This document shows positions 13,733-26,663 of a stretch of DNA of 64,000 bases, in pieces. The notes under the pieces were generated by a model. The model was not told the DNA's origin and did not search any database. It worked only from the letters and a program-made list of their open reading frames with translations. Each line of letters opens with the position of its first letter. Within the stretch, counting starts at the first letter, position 1. Position numbers and translations under genes: made by a program. Source of the DNA: Capitella teleta (taxonomy: Eukaryota; Annelida; Polychaeta; Capitellidae); assembly GCA_000328365.1 (NCBI GenBank), contig KB302196.1, positions 966,148 to 1,030,147 on the forward strand. Reading direction: 5' to 3'.

Positions 13733-15793
13733 AGATGGACGACGACATGTAATACGTCATTAGTTGCTCCCCCCCCCTCTTTGAATCCTACAGAGGGCTT
13801 GATCACCGATCGGTACCCCGGGGATTTTAGCGGGCGATGCACCTGGGACCATAGCAACGGTCCCTGGACAACCGTTACGTGGTTGCCAAGGAGACGATGG
13901 GGTCGCGGTCGTGGAGTTAATTAATCGTTGTCTTGGGAAAACATCAGTGTCGTGCTCTGTAACTTGCTATGCAAGAAAGTGCGCATGAAATATATTTCTA
14001 TATGGTGTATATACGTTGATATGCTCATGCATAGATCTTGGGCTGGGTGGATGAGAATATATTACGCCGTAAGATCCCTGTGATGGCCGATGAAACGATA
14101 TTTTTCCGCTTCTCAGTGCAGGCGATAAAGACAATCTGAGAGAGGTCAGCCCCTCTCAATCTCCCTCAAGGCTATCTGCGGGTCATCTTTTAGATTATGG
14201 AGAAAAATGACCATCGCACGAGATCTGACCTCCCGGTTGTTTGCCTAAACATGGTCAACACAGCGAGATTGCGAATCGGGTCGAATGTTGCTTCAAACTT
14301 GTTGGGATTCCGTTATTCAAAGAATGTGATCACAATGCCGTTGTTTGTAACTTTATAACCAGCTCCACGTGTTTCCAATCTTTTTATGTAAAATGATCAA
14401 AATTGCATACGAATAACGAATTCCCATTCTCGTTTGGTTCTCCTTTCGATTGTAATTCCCCATATCATAGTATGCCTTAGCTCTATTACATTGTTACCCA
14501 ATGTACTGTATAGCCAAGAATTCGATTCTCAAATCCAATCTTGAAGGAACATTGCCCTCTTTTGTTCCAATCAACGAAGGGTTTATGGGTAAAGGTCGCA
14601 CTGAGAGGTGACCTTCTCAACACCCTCCCTAGGAGACACAGGTATTTTCAGAAGTTAATCGGAGTATGATTACTTTTGCAGGGGCGCTAGCCAACAAAGA
14701 GGTCAATCACAGGTGTGAGCTGCACCAATAGATTATGCAACACCAGACTCACATCCTATTTCCTGGATGTTCATCCCCGCTCCCCTTTGAAACACCGCCC
14801 TTTCCCGTGCAATATGACATCGTGGCTACAGCCAACATTTCCAGGAAAATATTAAACAAGATCACGTGGTGCCAATATGGCCGTAAGCTCGTGACAGTCC
14901 TCAGAAGTTAACAAAAACCGCGTTAACTGGAAGGTGTTCTTGTCCTATTTTTGCATCGATCAATGCTCGTCGGAGTACGTTGCCGCGCTCTTCTATTCAG
15001 CGAACGAACGAGTCCATTGCGTGACATCGTCCCTCGCTGCATTCACGTTGCATGGCGATAATTCAGCCACGGACACCAGCAACTCACTCATACAAACATG
15101 TCGAAACCGACTCGTTCGGGGCGATTAGGACTCAGGGAGTGTTGATCTCCTGATAAGGAAATCCACTTAGCATTATTCGGAATAAAGATTAATCGCGGTC
15201 ATCGCTCTTTGGGGATACGAGGCGTGCATGTCAATGCAGTCTGGTGTAATGCACTTTCGATGTCACTTGCTCTCAGGGAGTTCGACCATAAAGTGAATTC
15301 AACAGATTCACGTCCCTTCCACCCAATTCCTGTATCCACTCACGGTGCAACTAGGACGTGATTTGTATCAATGTGCAATCTCTATGTACACAAACATGCA
15401 CCGAGGGAAAGTCTTTCCAGCATAGGTGTAACTGAACACCTTCACACTCTTCCCTAACATCCTCGTGATCTCCATTCATTGCTGCTTCCTCTTGAGTACT
15501 TTATGTCGCATAATTAGATTTTCGTTGGAGTTGCGCAACGCGTCTGTTGGGAATAATAATCAAGTCCTTCATCGCAGTCGACGTCTGCATAACGATGTCA
15601 GTCGTGCATTCATTTCATATACTTCAATTTCATCATGCTTCCATTGTCCGATGTGATAAGCATCTGCGACTCGTGAGCGGAATTTCTCGCTTTTATCTGA
15701 TGTCGGCGAAATAGAATTCTCTTTGTTCTTTCTATCACGTCCTTCTGACCATCTCAACGTTCACAGAATCTGATGTCGATCTCACAACCACAT

Positions 15794-15829
15794 GCGTTAT
15801 GATTTTGGTTAAACACTAAATCATAACGC
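15794..15829. repeat. Perfect short palindrome GCGTTATGATTT, part of a dispersed motif family
   Basis: GCGTTATGATTT at 15794-15805 is followed after 12 bases by its exact reverse complement AAATCATAACGC at 15818-15829. Looser copies follow directly: ACGTTGTGATT near 15838, GCGCTATGATT near 15862 and CATTATGATTC near 15882. Related inverted pairs occur near 24.8, 41.7 and 45.7 kb. The function is unknown. Confidence 0.7.
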
Positions 15830-16356
15830 AAAAAAATACGTTGTGATTCAGAAGACAAGTGCGCTATGATTATAGTGATCCATTATGATTCAGTCGAAAA
15901 TGATGGTTCCGGAATTTCACGATGTTCCAAAACTTTGTGTCACAAAGTATGAGGCACGATTGGGGTTTACGGCTCCATCCAACACATCTAGGTAGACACG
16001 GCGCCAGAACGAAAGCCCAGGAACGGGGTTATACCCTACTTTTATCATTAACTCCGCAGTGTTCTCTACTAGCATCCTGCATAATTAAAAAACAAAACAC
16101 AAAACACAAAAACAAAAGAGAAATGTAATTATTCCATCGTCAAATGTCGAAATGAACGAAATCTACATATACATTTACAGCATGAGTGAATGAGTGCATT
16201 TGTAAATGTTGCAGATGACATAAATTCACACATAAATGTGTCAATTTCTCGCGTTCACTTCGTCCATGTCCTTCGGCGTTCCATTTCGTCCTTTCGAAGC
16301 CGCGAACCAATGATGAGGATGCGGCCCCTCCGCTGATTGCGCGTGCCCCAACCGTC

Positions 16357-16560
16357 CTATTTCCGGCTCTCCTTTCTTACGCGGATGCAATCCTTGAGAT
16401 ACGGGTGTAATTTGGCCGCATAACCTTGCTCTAGGGTGTTGTATACGGGGTCTTTCACTTCGGGTTGTTCCCATTCCATGTCAAATGCCCTAAACTCGAG
16501 CGATCGAATTCTCTGCATTCCAACATCTAATATGGCTGCCACTCTCTCTGTCTCATTCAT
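16357..16560 (-). CDS. Candidate small protein gene, 67 codons, unrecognised
   Basis: The frame reads with protein-like, acidic/basic-balanced composition (for example AFDMEWEQPEVKDPVYNTL), unlike most chance frames here. I do not recognise the family, and there is no signal peptide or membrane segment. An in-frame TAG lies directly before the ATG, so the start is not internal to a longer exon in this frame. An ETS-type CCGGAAGT sits about ten bases upstream, and a YY1-like GCCATATT falls inside the first codons; housekeeping genes with very short leaders often show this layout. It could be a single-exon gene, a first exon or chance. No clear polyadenylation signal was found downstream. Confidence 0.4.
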   Translation of the reverse strand: MNETERVAAILDVGMQRIRSLEFRAFDMEWEQPEVKDPVYNTLEQGYAAKLHPYLKDCIRVRKESRK

Positions 16561-17343
16561 CTACTTCCGGTTAGGTCCTGGGCTTCCAGTTATACTGCGG
16601 AGTTATTGGATCTAAGCAGCAGAATAGGTACTGTTAACCAGGTACATGTATATTAGTATATAAAGCAATTAGAGGAATGGCTTAATTTATCGAATAATAG
16701 GTTAAACAGGGTCAATCAGCTGGTAATCAAGAGACGAATGGCCGAATCGCCTGACGGTTCCAGGGTGCAGGTCCAAACATCGTCCATTTATGGAATTAAA
16801 ACGTGAATAAATTATGGCGTTGATTTTCGAATGCCGTGTCGGGTCTCATTGTAACCGGTATCCAATTATTGAGATTTCGTTGCTCACTTGCAAGTGCTTG
16901 ATCCTTGTTCTCCCCGTGTTACCGTGTAATGGACCCAGGGGGGGCATTTCCCGATCTGCACCATCTGAGCGCAGACAACACGCGTCCCCGTCAGGACCAC
17001 GTTCCCGCCGCCGAGACTCTACGTCCCGTCCGGAGCCTTCCTATTAGCGGCAGCGGCGCATCAAACTTTGATGCCAGCCAAGGAGCGGGCCAGCAGCGTG
17101 CCACTTCTCTTCCCGACAGCAAGCAGTTGCCATGGATCCTCCGGATTGTTGCTAAGGCCGTCTTATCTCCATAGCAACCGGGACTTTTTGAGTGTCGGTA
17201 CTCGGTGCATGTGCTGATCAGTATTCGGAACGCTTCCCTCGCAACAAGAGCAGCAATTAAATTGGGGATTCGCGTGGCGCTTGTAATTGCCTCCTAACAC
17301 CCACTGGTCATCTGGAGGAGAATCCACAAGTGGACACAACTGC

Positions 17344-17394
17344 ATGCTGACCACTGGACGGACAACTGTTGCCTCGGCCATGGATGTTGTGAGG
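17344..17394 (+). CDS. Candidate alternative first coding exon of RBFOX (MLTTGRTTVAS...)
   Basis: An ATG opens 17 codons that end directly at a consensus GTGAGT donor at 17395, in phase 0. The first common RBFOX exon (33,583) also begins in phase 0, so the reading frame would continue if the two are spliced together. The ATG follows a CpG-rich patch (about 16.9-17.1 kb) and X-box-like half sites near 17,126-17,178. Known RBFOX genes use several promoters with different short N-termini. Linkage to RBFOX over 16 kb is only inferred. Confidence 0.2.
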
Positions 17395-20300
17395 GTGAGT
17401 GGCACACCTGTTGATTGAGGCATTCGGTGTTAATGAGTGAAAGGAGTACTTCTTATAATTAAAGAAGGTACTATAGTATATTATACGTGGCCGACAGTCA
17501 GTATATACAGTTCTATCAGTGTGTTGGCGTAGCGTGTACCATAATTGCAAATGTATATCGCGTATGCAATATCTGCACGTCAAACGAATAATACAAAAGT
17601 CTTGTACGCCAAGCAGCGGCGCAACGTCAATCAAGAAAGTCATCTAAATTGCTCTCTTTTCGCTCCCTTTTTTTGTGCGTGTGCTTTGGTCATATGACTT
17701 GTTGCTCTGCTTTCGTTGCCTCATTTCGACGTGTTTTCGCTGGCAATGATGCTCTGTAATGAAACAATGGTCACGTGTTAGGTCAATGATGGAGAGGAAG
17801 GGAGACGGGAAGGGAGACGGGAAGGAGGGGAAGTCGAGGGATGCTCATGAGCTGACTTGAGTCCCACACTCATAGCATCATGCAGGGGGAAAAATAGATT
17901 ATCACCTTGCTATAAACACGCGAGGCACTTGAGATATACTCTAACAAATGCATCAGTATTTAGGGTGTGTCTGTTGTGCACAAGTGTCCATGTCGTGTTA
18001 TCTTATCTGTACAACGACATTGACACGTATGAGTGTGATAACTGAGGTCATCGTCCGCCCTGCGATGGGGTTTCGGTTAGCATGTCTCATTTCGTGCTGA
18101 CGTAGAGCTTTGTCGATTCCCTGGTCTCGGAGCACCTTAGCTCTGCGTATTGCCCACTTTGAGGCATGGCGTGATGAACACTAGACGTCATTACAACATT
18201 AGTCCAGGGGCGGTAACTGGACCTCACTTTGACCCCTGTTGCTCCTCACTGTATCTTCCGTCTTCTAACAACGTCGTCTTTCGGTGATTTATGACGTCAT
18301 TGGCGTTCAATTACGTCGGCGCTGTGTGTCCATCAAAGCTCGCTGACGAGGCAGCCCTGCCTGTCGTCCTCTTCGTCCTAGCGGATGACGAAATGAACAA
18401 ATATCGATTCATGACAACATCGGGGTGAGGATGATTTGAGCGATAATTCGGTGATGAATCCCCCGCTTGTTTGGTGACCCTCACTGCTGGGACATAATAC
18501 GTCACCACGTCGAGTACAAGTCCCCCTGATGTGCATTTAATGTCGCGTCCTCACAGCGCATTAAGCCACGCGGTGATGCTCTATTACACACCTGGTTTTA
18601 TTGCTTATCTCCTTCTCACCCCAAACACCCGCCGTATACACGTCAGAGTAAAGAATCTCGACTCAATATCTTTATTTTAGTAATTTATGTAAATAGTTTT
18701 GCGAGTATTTCATTGATGCACTAAGTCAAGGCCACGATACCAGAACGAGGCTCGCATATGTGCGTCCTTCGCCTCGCACTTACAAACTTATACCACACGG
18801 AGGCCATTGGGTTAATGATCTACATGAATGATCATTATTACATGCATACACATGTATGTGCTTTGATGCTCACAGGAACAGCTGTTATTGCCTATTACAA
18901 ATTACAATATATTCTGCATTTCCGCTGCATACATTTTTACTTTACTTTTTATATTACATATATGCATTAATTAAACACGCACGTATGCATGCATGAATCG
19001 TGTGTTGAATTCACGTGAACATTAAACATGTGGATTATTCAGAGACCAGGGTTCCCATCATTGCGAGATGCATTTTCTATAAATATATGAGATATAATAT
19101 ATATGCTGCATGCTAAAATTCAACACTGTCAGTGCCCGACATGTTGTATACTCTCGAAGTCAAATATCCACATGCATAAAAACCCGAGCGAAATGGTTGT
19201 CGGGCGAAATGACTAGTACTCGTTGAAATACATGTCGACTCCGTGCTACCTCGTTATCAATTTGCTCGCTTGGGTGGTCCACGGGTCCAAGGACATTTCT
19301 CCAGGGTTTGAGATAAAAAGTTACTGGTATCAAAATAAATGAAATAACTATATAGAGGTCAATCACATTGTACTGACACAATAATGAGGTTTAGTTTAAA
19401 AGATATCAAAGTAGAAGCAACATGTGTGTGGAGTGGAATGCATTTCATGCGGTGACACTATCATGTCGATTTTTATTCTAATATGCATGTATATAATACA
19501 TTATATAGTATAATAGTATATACACATGCAGGTCCGGAAAGAAGAGAAACCCACACACAACCAAAACATCAATAATGTTTATTGTCACAATTCGGGATAT
19601 CAAGGTTCGGTGGTTATACACAATAACAATGTTAAACCGTAGTCTCCGGAACAGGTATGATCGAATTTCACCTGTCCAGTACTCTCAAGTAGTAATCCAA
19701 TGGGAGATCAGTACACAAAGGCTCTTTGCCAATTTGGATGAGAGAGGTTTGTCAACATTGTGATTCAATCGGGACGTTTGTTCGGTGCGTAGCCGTGTGT
19801 GACGGTGCGTAGCAGGTGTGCGTGAGTGCGTGATTCGGTTATTACCCCGTGCTTCGAAGGGCCTCATGCATTGTGTGTGTCCGAATAAGGGAGATGCGCT
19901 CTTGCTACATTTGAGCACCAGTACTTTGCTATCTGTGTAAGCGTTCGCTTTGGATACTCCACCATGCTGTGTTTGTGAGGGCATCACGAATAACTGCGCC
20001 AGCTGTCAGAATCGGAGATAGCTGAATTGGAATTTAAAAACCACGATGGTTTGCTACCATGTGTCTGACAGTAAGGTAAATAAAAATATTTATGCTCTTT
20101 AACTATTTACTTATTTAAACTCGTGATTAGATGACAAGTCAAGGAATTACTTGGTTAACGTTTATTTATCAGCCCGTACTTTTTTAACATCAGGTGGATA
20201 TTTTGTATACAATTTTAACGAAAATAAATAACGTCGGCGGAGATGAAAGTGAATGTTTAACAAAGAAATCCGATCACTTCACACGGGATCTAGCGGTAAA

Positions 20301-20516
20301 TTGCTTTAAAGCCAGCAACGTCAATTCCTTGTCCAATTATCTGCGATCTGGGGGTATACAGGGGTGCGCTCTGGGGTTTCGGGGGTCGAAATCCGCGATC
20401 CGTTTCCCCTTAGGTTAACGTTGAGCTCCAATTCCTCCCCCTTCCCCCTCCAATGAGTCCCTCGACAATGGAGTCACGAGGGCACTGAAGCGAATGACAA
20501 GACCCCCCGCTAAGCA

Positions 20517-20552
20517 GTTACTATGGTTACAGTACCTTGGTTGCTAAGCGAC
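20517..20552. promoter_or_regulatory. Double X-box-like site
   Basis: GTTACTATGGTTAC at 20517-20530 is followed after nine bases by GTTGCTAAGCGAC at 20540-20552. Both fit the RFX X-box consensus on paired half sites. Binding is not shown. Confidence 0.5.
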
Positions 20553-21419
20553 ACTGTTTTATTAAAATCTTCCATTGTTGGTCTATTATCTCTATGTTAT
20601 GGTTATAGCTTTGCATGCAGCAATAATATGCTCTTCCGATTGCATATCTTGTTATAAGTACATCACTTATGAATGGGATATTACGTAATTCCTACTAATA
20701 ATGTCAAGATTCATGAAAGCACGTTTATTTATATCAATAGATCTCGGATGCTAATTTAGTAAATATCACATGAGAACTGGCCAATTACGATTCCCATCAA
20801 CAGCACAAAAGAAGCAATGTTGCGGCTACACTTTTCCTGCATGCAATGATGAACGGCTTTGATTATTATTAATGAAGCAGGCAGCTGTTGTGACGTCACA
20901 GCCGTACATGCAGCCCCCAAATCCCCCGCACTAACGAGTCCGTGCACGGCACGTAATAACGGCAGCATAATCAAAGAAATGCATGCGCTCAAAGAGACGA
21001 ACCCGTTGTCATCATTCATAGCTTTGAACTGGACTTTTCTTTCCCGGGGGTCATGCATGGCTGCGTCGTGGGGGGTCCGTGGGGATAAGCGGGTGGTGGA
21101 GGGGGTGGGGTCATTGGTATTGGCAACATTAGGATGTATAGCAAACCCCATCACAGCCCGCGGGTGGCTACATGCGTATACAGTGAAAGGCTTTTATAGC
21201 GGATGAGTTCATATATATGCAACACAATGGAGGGCTTGCTCAGTTTTATCCTTTGAAGGGAATTTCCTCTTTATTATAAGGTGTTGAACACGGTTGAATG
21301 TTCAGCTGCCATTGTGACAGCACTTTCCATGTGTCAGTGTCGTTTTGTCAGGGCGCAGTCAGCCCAGATGTCGATACAAAGAGCGCGCTTTCTGGTCTTA
21401 TACTCCCCACATCTGTCCA

Positions 21420-21650
21420 CCGATTATGGCTCCCATGGCAACGGTACCGTTAGCATGGCGTCTGCCATGACAACGGCCTCACCTGCGCAATCGTGTTAAC
21501 CAGGTGGGTGCTGTGCGCATGCGTGGCTGCTGCCTGGTGCCTTATTTAGTCACCTGGTGCTGAAGCGGCTGCTTCATCAGTCGCAGAGATGCATCCCCTC
21601 GCCGCGGTCGCCGTCGCTCTGTGATCATTGGATTATTAAAGCGCGTGGAT
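21420..21650 (+). promoter_or_regulatory. CpG-rich putative promoter with perfect NRF1 core
   Basis: TGCGCATGCG at 21514-21523 is a perfect NRF1-type palindrome. It lies 137 bases upstream of the candidate first-exon ATG at 21651, in a GC-rich stretch that also has the X-box half sites CCATGGCAAC and CCATGACAAC. No TATA box is visible. It may drive an alternative RBFOX transcript. Confidence 0.4.
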
Positions 21651-21812
21651 ATGCTGCTTATTCGGGGTCCGGGGCCCGTCGCCCTGTCCGCCGCCGCCGC
21701 CGCCACGGGCACCCTCCAGACCATCCACGCCCCTGTCCGCCTGCCCACGGCCCATCATGTCCCTGGATTGGCTCTGACGGCGCCCGCAAGAGCCAGCGCA
21801 CTCGCCGTCAAG
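21651..21812 (+). CDS. Candidate alternative first coding exon of RBFOX (MLLIRGPGPVAL...)
   Basis: An ATG opens 54 codons rich in alanine, proline and leucine, ending at AAG before the donor GTAATC at 21813, in phase 0. Joining to the common RBFOX exon at 33,583 would keep the frame. A CpG-rich segment with a perfect NRF1 core lies just upstream, and an X-box palindrome (21845-21858) lies just inside the intron. Coding-like GC-rich codons and low stop density support an exon. The sequence does not align visibly to known RBFOX N-termini, which differ widely between animals. It could instead start another transcript. Confidence 0.3.
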
Positions 21813-23377
21813 GTAATCATAATAATATACACTTTCTATCTTCTGTTGCCATGGCAATGCGTTCCATTTCCATAGCAACCAAGATGACGCAATTCACGCT
21901 GTATGACAGCATATGTTGCACGCCTGTGTTTTGCTGTTATCTAGCGCATGCATATTTCAGACTGTAATGACATTCGGCGTGCATATTATGCATATCCGAT
22001 CCTGTGTTACCATGAATCTCATTATTATGTCTCTCACTCTCTTCTGTATCGACTGAGCATCTGCGCCCCCCCCCCCTCCCGCCCTCAGCTCCTTCTCCCA
22101 TCGTCTTCCCATCGTCCCTTGTCCCTACTTCCGGTGAAGTAGTGAGACCCGCGGGCATTATCCCACAAGGACCCCCAATGCACCTGTCTGTGGTCCCGAA
22201 AAAACGTCAGGAGGGAAGACGTCTTATCCGACCAACATCTCAAGATGCTCGTTTTCTCTCGATTCAACAGAAAACCGTTTTGCCATATCCTTTTTTTCCA
22301 TGGCGATAATGAATGAGTGTGCTGATATGCATCTAGCGACAACGCCGCATACGGTGCTCATATCAGCATCTCTTGATCTCATCATTAGCGTGAATAGCCG
22401 TTTCGCGTTACTCCTGAGCCGTAATATTACGCGTGCACTCTCACCCTTCGGTTACCATAGCAATAACAGTACGCGGCCTTGTTTACACCTTAATGATGCT
22501 GATATTGCTCGATTAGATCGATACGCGAGCCACCCGAGGCGCTTGCTGGTCAACATCCCTCACGTCCGCAATAATCCTTTTCAATACGAATGACGGCATC
22601 AAATATATGACAGGCGGACGGCGTGGTGTGTAATTACACATACAGTAGCATCCGCGTATACCACGACCACATTGAAACGCCCCGATCATCAATAATAGAT
22701 TTCCCGTTTTCCCTCATTTCCTGCCAATTTATTTATGATCGTAATGAAAAAAAAAAACTGTGAATCTCGTTTGAAATGCAGCATTCGCATCTGCTCGCTC
22801 GCGTTCGCTAAAAACAATGCGCTCAGCTCCATGTATCATTTTCGCGGTGTCAGAGCACTTTAAATGCGTACACTCATTCAATGCATACAATCGTGTACGC
22901 TTGCATCCGGATCTGGTCTCCATAAGCAGCCATGGAGGATTATTCGCAACTGGCATATTTCGATCCGTTTCTGGATCCTTTACAATGGGTGAGATGTTTG
23001 TCACTATGGTGATGTTCACGTAATGTTAGCGGCATTGATGTTAGTTTTTATGATCTTATCATCGTGCAATATGCATGGGATGTTAATTATAATTACAATG
23101 GTAACTCTCTCGCTTCCATGTGCCGCATATATATGCATTAAACATGTTTATTATTTACATATACTAATATACTTTAAATAAATTTTCGGTGCATCCGAGG
23201 TCTTCATGACAAGTTCGTTTGCAACGTATCGTTAATTGCACCCACCTGTTTCCGCTCTCTAATTACTCACGAGCAGTGAAATAATTCATGGATTAGTGAC
23301 GTCACTTGCCCTCAGACAGGGGCTGGGGGATTCGTCATTAATTCTGCATATAAGGCGCAAGAAAAGCAAAGCATATC

Positions 23378-23749
23378 TTACTTTCTTAACACCCCATGCC
23401 ATCGGGGGGAAGAGGGGAGATGCCGCTTAAGCACTGAAGACCGCAGAGCAACATGCTTGTATTCGGCCGAAGTGGGTTCTACTGTTATTATCTTTTTGTA
23501 CGTCCTCTTCCATACCGAGCCAAGTTGTTGCCTGTAGCAACGGAAGTGCGATGATGAAAAAGTTTCCATGGCAACGATGCTTTCGGTGGCATGCGCGTCC
23601 ATTATCGCTCTTCTTGTTTTCCCGGGTTTTTTTTTGCGTTTATTTTTTGGCTGTTCAATGTCATCAGCGATGAAATTGAATTCCTGACTGAATGCTTCCG
23701 GTGCTCCCGGCGCAATTGAATCACCAATAGCAATGAGACTTGTGGCCAT
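23378..23749 (-). CDS. Unrecognised open frame with lysine/arginine-rich segment
   Basis: This 123-codon frame starts in a favourable context (A at -3, G at +4). Its first 50 residues look protein-like and include a basic run, KNKRKKKPGKTRR, that resembles a nuclear localisation signal. The second half is less protein-like. I recognise no family. It lies antisense within the RBFOX upstream region and includes an X-box-like palindrome (23562-23575), so a regulatory explanation for the DNA is at least as likely. Confidence 0.15.
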   Translation of the reverse strand: MATSLIAIGDSIAPGAPEAFSQEFNFIADDIEQPKNKRKKKPGKTRRAIMDAHATESIVAMETFSSSHFRCYRQQLGSVWKRTYKKIITVEPTSAEYKHVALRSSVLKRHLPSSPRWHGVLRK

Positions 23750-24596
23750 TCTCCTTACTGACCTTTGCCCTTGGAGAACCCCTAGGTCCTTATATCACTG
23801 CTCAAGGTCACACAAGGGTCACAGCTCTTGCGCACGGAAGCGAGATTTGGTGTCTAGAATGAAGTGGGTCCGTTCATGTCGCTCTGTCTCGCAATTCTTC
23901 TGCTCGGTTGGATGAAATGAAAGCTCTTGTTCTTCGCTGTCCATTACCCCACTGTCCATGATGAATTGTGATTGTATCATCGCTTAATGGACAATCCGTT
24001 TCATCTCAGCGCAAGCGGAAGATGCTAGCACTAAGCAATATTATCGTCTGTCATTTCTCTCAAATTTCGATTTCGTCGTTGAATTGTTTGTCAATTTCAT
24101 CCTTAAGTCAATAGGTTCGAGCCCATCGTTTCCATTTCAGTATTAACAATCCTTTATTAACCAGATCGTCAATTTAGCGCCATTTTCGTTGTAGGGGATG
24201 AACACTTTGGAAGTGGCTTATCTGGCAGCTGTGCTATCTCTCGTTTGCCCGCCATAAAGCACTACAGTGGGCGCGTGCTACACTGCGTCAGTTTAAAACA
24301 AGATAAGATAAAAGTCAATTGTGTTTATTACTTCCCGCATTATGCCACGTGCTCTCCTATCACATCACGTGATGCATGGAGACGGATCTCGCGTCGCCCG
24401 GAGTCTTCCGGATCCCTCCAGGTGGAGCTAGTGATTCAATTTTGCCTGACTGATCGCCGCCTCCTTTTTCCCGCCCTTGTTTCGAAATCACTACGCCGAC
24501 CGTTTCGTTTCAATCCGACATGAATAAGGAAAATGTCAAGTTCGCTTCAGCACCCTAATGAAGACACTGTATCCCCATGGCAACCCCCATGATTAC

Positions 24597-24610
24597 GTTG
24601 CTATGGTAAC
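24597..24610. promoter_or_regulatory. X-box palindrome GTTGCTATGGTAAC
   Basis: A full two-half-site match to the RFX X-box. Another half site, CCATGGCAACC, lies 12 bases upstream. About 220 bases further upstream (24363-24374) is the perfect E-box palindrome CATCACGTGATG. Confidence 0.55.
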
Positions 24611-24786
24611 GTGCATTATGGATGGGAGCAGCGTTTATCGCTGGGTACACGATTTGCATGTATAAAATGAACGCATGATCGATCCAATGTGGATTATTTT
24701 GTCCGCTTCATGCGCTAGTTGTTGCTAATAGGATTTGCGGCGCATTATTTTATAATCTCATTATGGTTTTCCTCACTGTTATGATC

Positions 24787-24855
24787 CGTTATGATTTATT
24801 ATAAGTGCGTTATGATTTGACTCTGTTATCCTATGATTTTGAGTCAATCATAACG
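24787..24855. repeat. Palindromic GCGTTATGATT-type element
   Basis: CCGTTATGATTT lies at 24786. CGTTATGATTTGACTC at 24808-24823 is answered by GAGTCAATCATAACG at 24841-24855, an inverted pair with one extra base. It shares its core with the palindromes near 15.8, 41.7 and 45.7 kb. Confidence 0.65.
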
Positions 24856-26576
24856 TTCTCTTTTCGGTTTTTCCATCGCTCAATAGTGGGCAGCACTGCA
24901 GTTGCCTTTGTAAAGCCTTTTTTTTCTGCTTCATCGAGTTCTCACCGACTTGTTCATTTCGTTCAGTGAAATATTTTTTGTCGGTTGAATATCCGGAGAA
25001 AGCAGCAATCAATGTCATCATAACTTTATATATTGATGCGAGACGAGCCGAGGTAATTATTTATGATGCAATGTGGAAATCATAAATGTATTCTTATTGG
25101 TTATAACTATATCCCCATTTCAAATAATATATTACCAAGCCATATTACATAATATTATTGTCACAAATCCCCATGCTACTGACGTTTTAAATCCGTCAGA
25201 TGAAGTACAATTTCTCATAAATACCTGCAGCATTATATCTCAGCATGATCACGATATACTAGTTTCACAATATGGATATCGATCCAAATAAATGATTTTC
25301 GACTTCAAACGAATGCCTATAATATTGAAGATTTCCTTGGTTTTATGTTGCTAAGAATCATGTTGCTAAGGCTTACATTTCTACGATAGCCCATAGTACA
25401 ACACGGTGAAACCAAGTTATCAGCGCATCCATTGCGACTTGAGTAATTAAATTCGCTGATTTGAGGAGCATGCAACGATGTTTCATGATTGTCAATTTCA
25501 TCCTGGCATTAGGAGTCCGCTTTGCCCGACAGTAAATCAATAAATGCCTCGGGCGACGCAGGATGCCAATGCTTGCATCTGCCGAGCGGCGATTGCCTTC
25601 TCTCAAATGCATGTTTTGTCCCGTGGGGATTTTATGCCCATATTGGGTATATGCCCATGTCTATCTACCCTGGTGCCCCACAATGCCAGTAATTACGTAA
25701 TGACGGTCGATATAGACTCCTCTTTATCGCTTTATGGTTTTTATACTGTATACTGATTGTATACATTCGATTGGTTTGTGTACTTGATCGAAACATTTAA
25801 TCCGGAGAGATGTCTAAATTGAAATCCTGATTGGAGACGCCTTTGTCGGTTTACGTTTTATGTGCCAGGTGTTATAATTTTGTGATTCAACGTTCGTCAC
25901 TGTTTTACTAGCATCACAAGCCTCGGCCATGAAGTTCCTAATTTTAATGCCTTGTAACCTATAACGTTTAATAAACAGCGTATGATTATGCACGTATATC
26001 GTTTTCCCGGAGTTCTCCCGGTCTCCGATCAAAATTGTTCTGCTATCCGGCGCCAACAAACAAAATAATGCACGAAGGGAAAGCGAAAGCCCGATTTCCG
26101 TTTTAATTAAAATTGGAGTTTCATGCTGTCTGCTACTACTGTTACTTACTACATGTGTACCCGAATACCAGTATCGCTCAAAATGGTCACTACTACATAC
26201 AATATACAATATTATGCCTATTTTCATTTGGAACATGGACTACGTACATTACTTTCAGTTGCTTTTATATAAACGAAGAGAAAGGACATAATCTGGGATA
26301 TATCTTCTTACGCTACTGTTTTACACGCTTCCCATTTCATATCTTGGATGTTTGGATTATAGTAAGATTGACGCGACCTGACCCAGTTAGTTTAAAAGAC
26401 TCGACCCAGTATGGTAATCGCTTGTCAATTCCACTCCTTATTTGGCAAACGTCGTCTGCATCGCGAATCCTTACAAGGAAAGTTCTTTTATCGGCGTGCG
26501 CTCTCACTTACAACCGCTAATTTTAGTTTTACTATCTATGGTAATTAATTTACGGTGATAAGTAGTTTTTACTGTC

Positions 26577-26663
26577 ATGTATCCAATATTCGAAGTGAAG
26601 CAGTCCAGATTCCCCGACAGAGATGCTACGTCCGAATGGGAGGACTTAGATCAGGCGATATGG
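26577..26663 (+). CDS. Candidate alternative first coding exon of RBFOX (MYPIFEVKQS...)
   Basis: An ATG opens 29 codons with acidic, protein-like composition (RDATSEWEDLDQAIW), ending in phase 0 at a GTGAGA donor at 26664. The frame would join the RBFOX exon at 33,583. The surroundings are AT-rich and lack the NRF1 and CpG features seen at other candidates. The residues do not match a known RBFOX N-terminus, so this may instead be a chance frame or an exon of another transcript. Confidence 0.25.
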
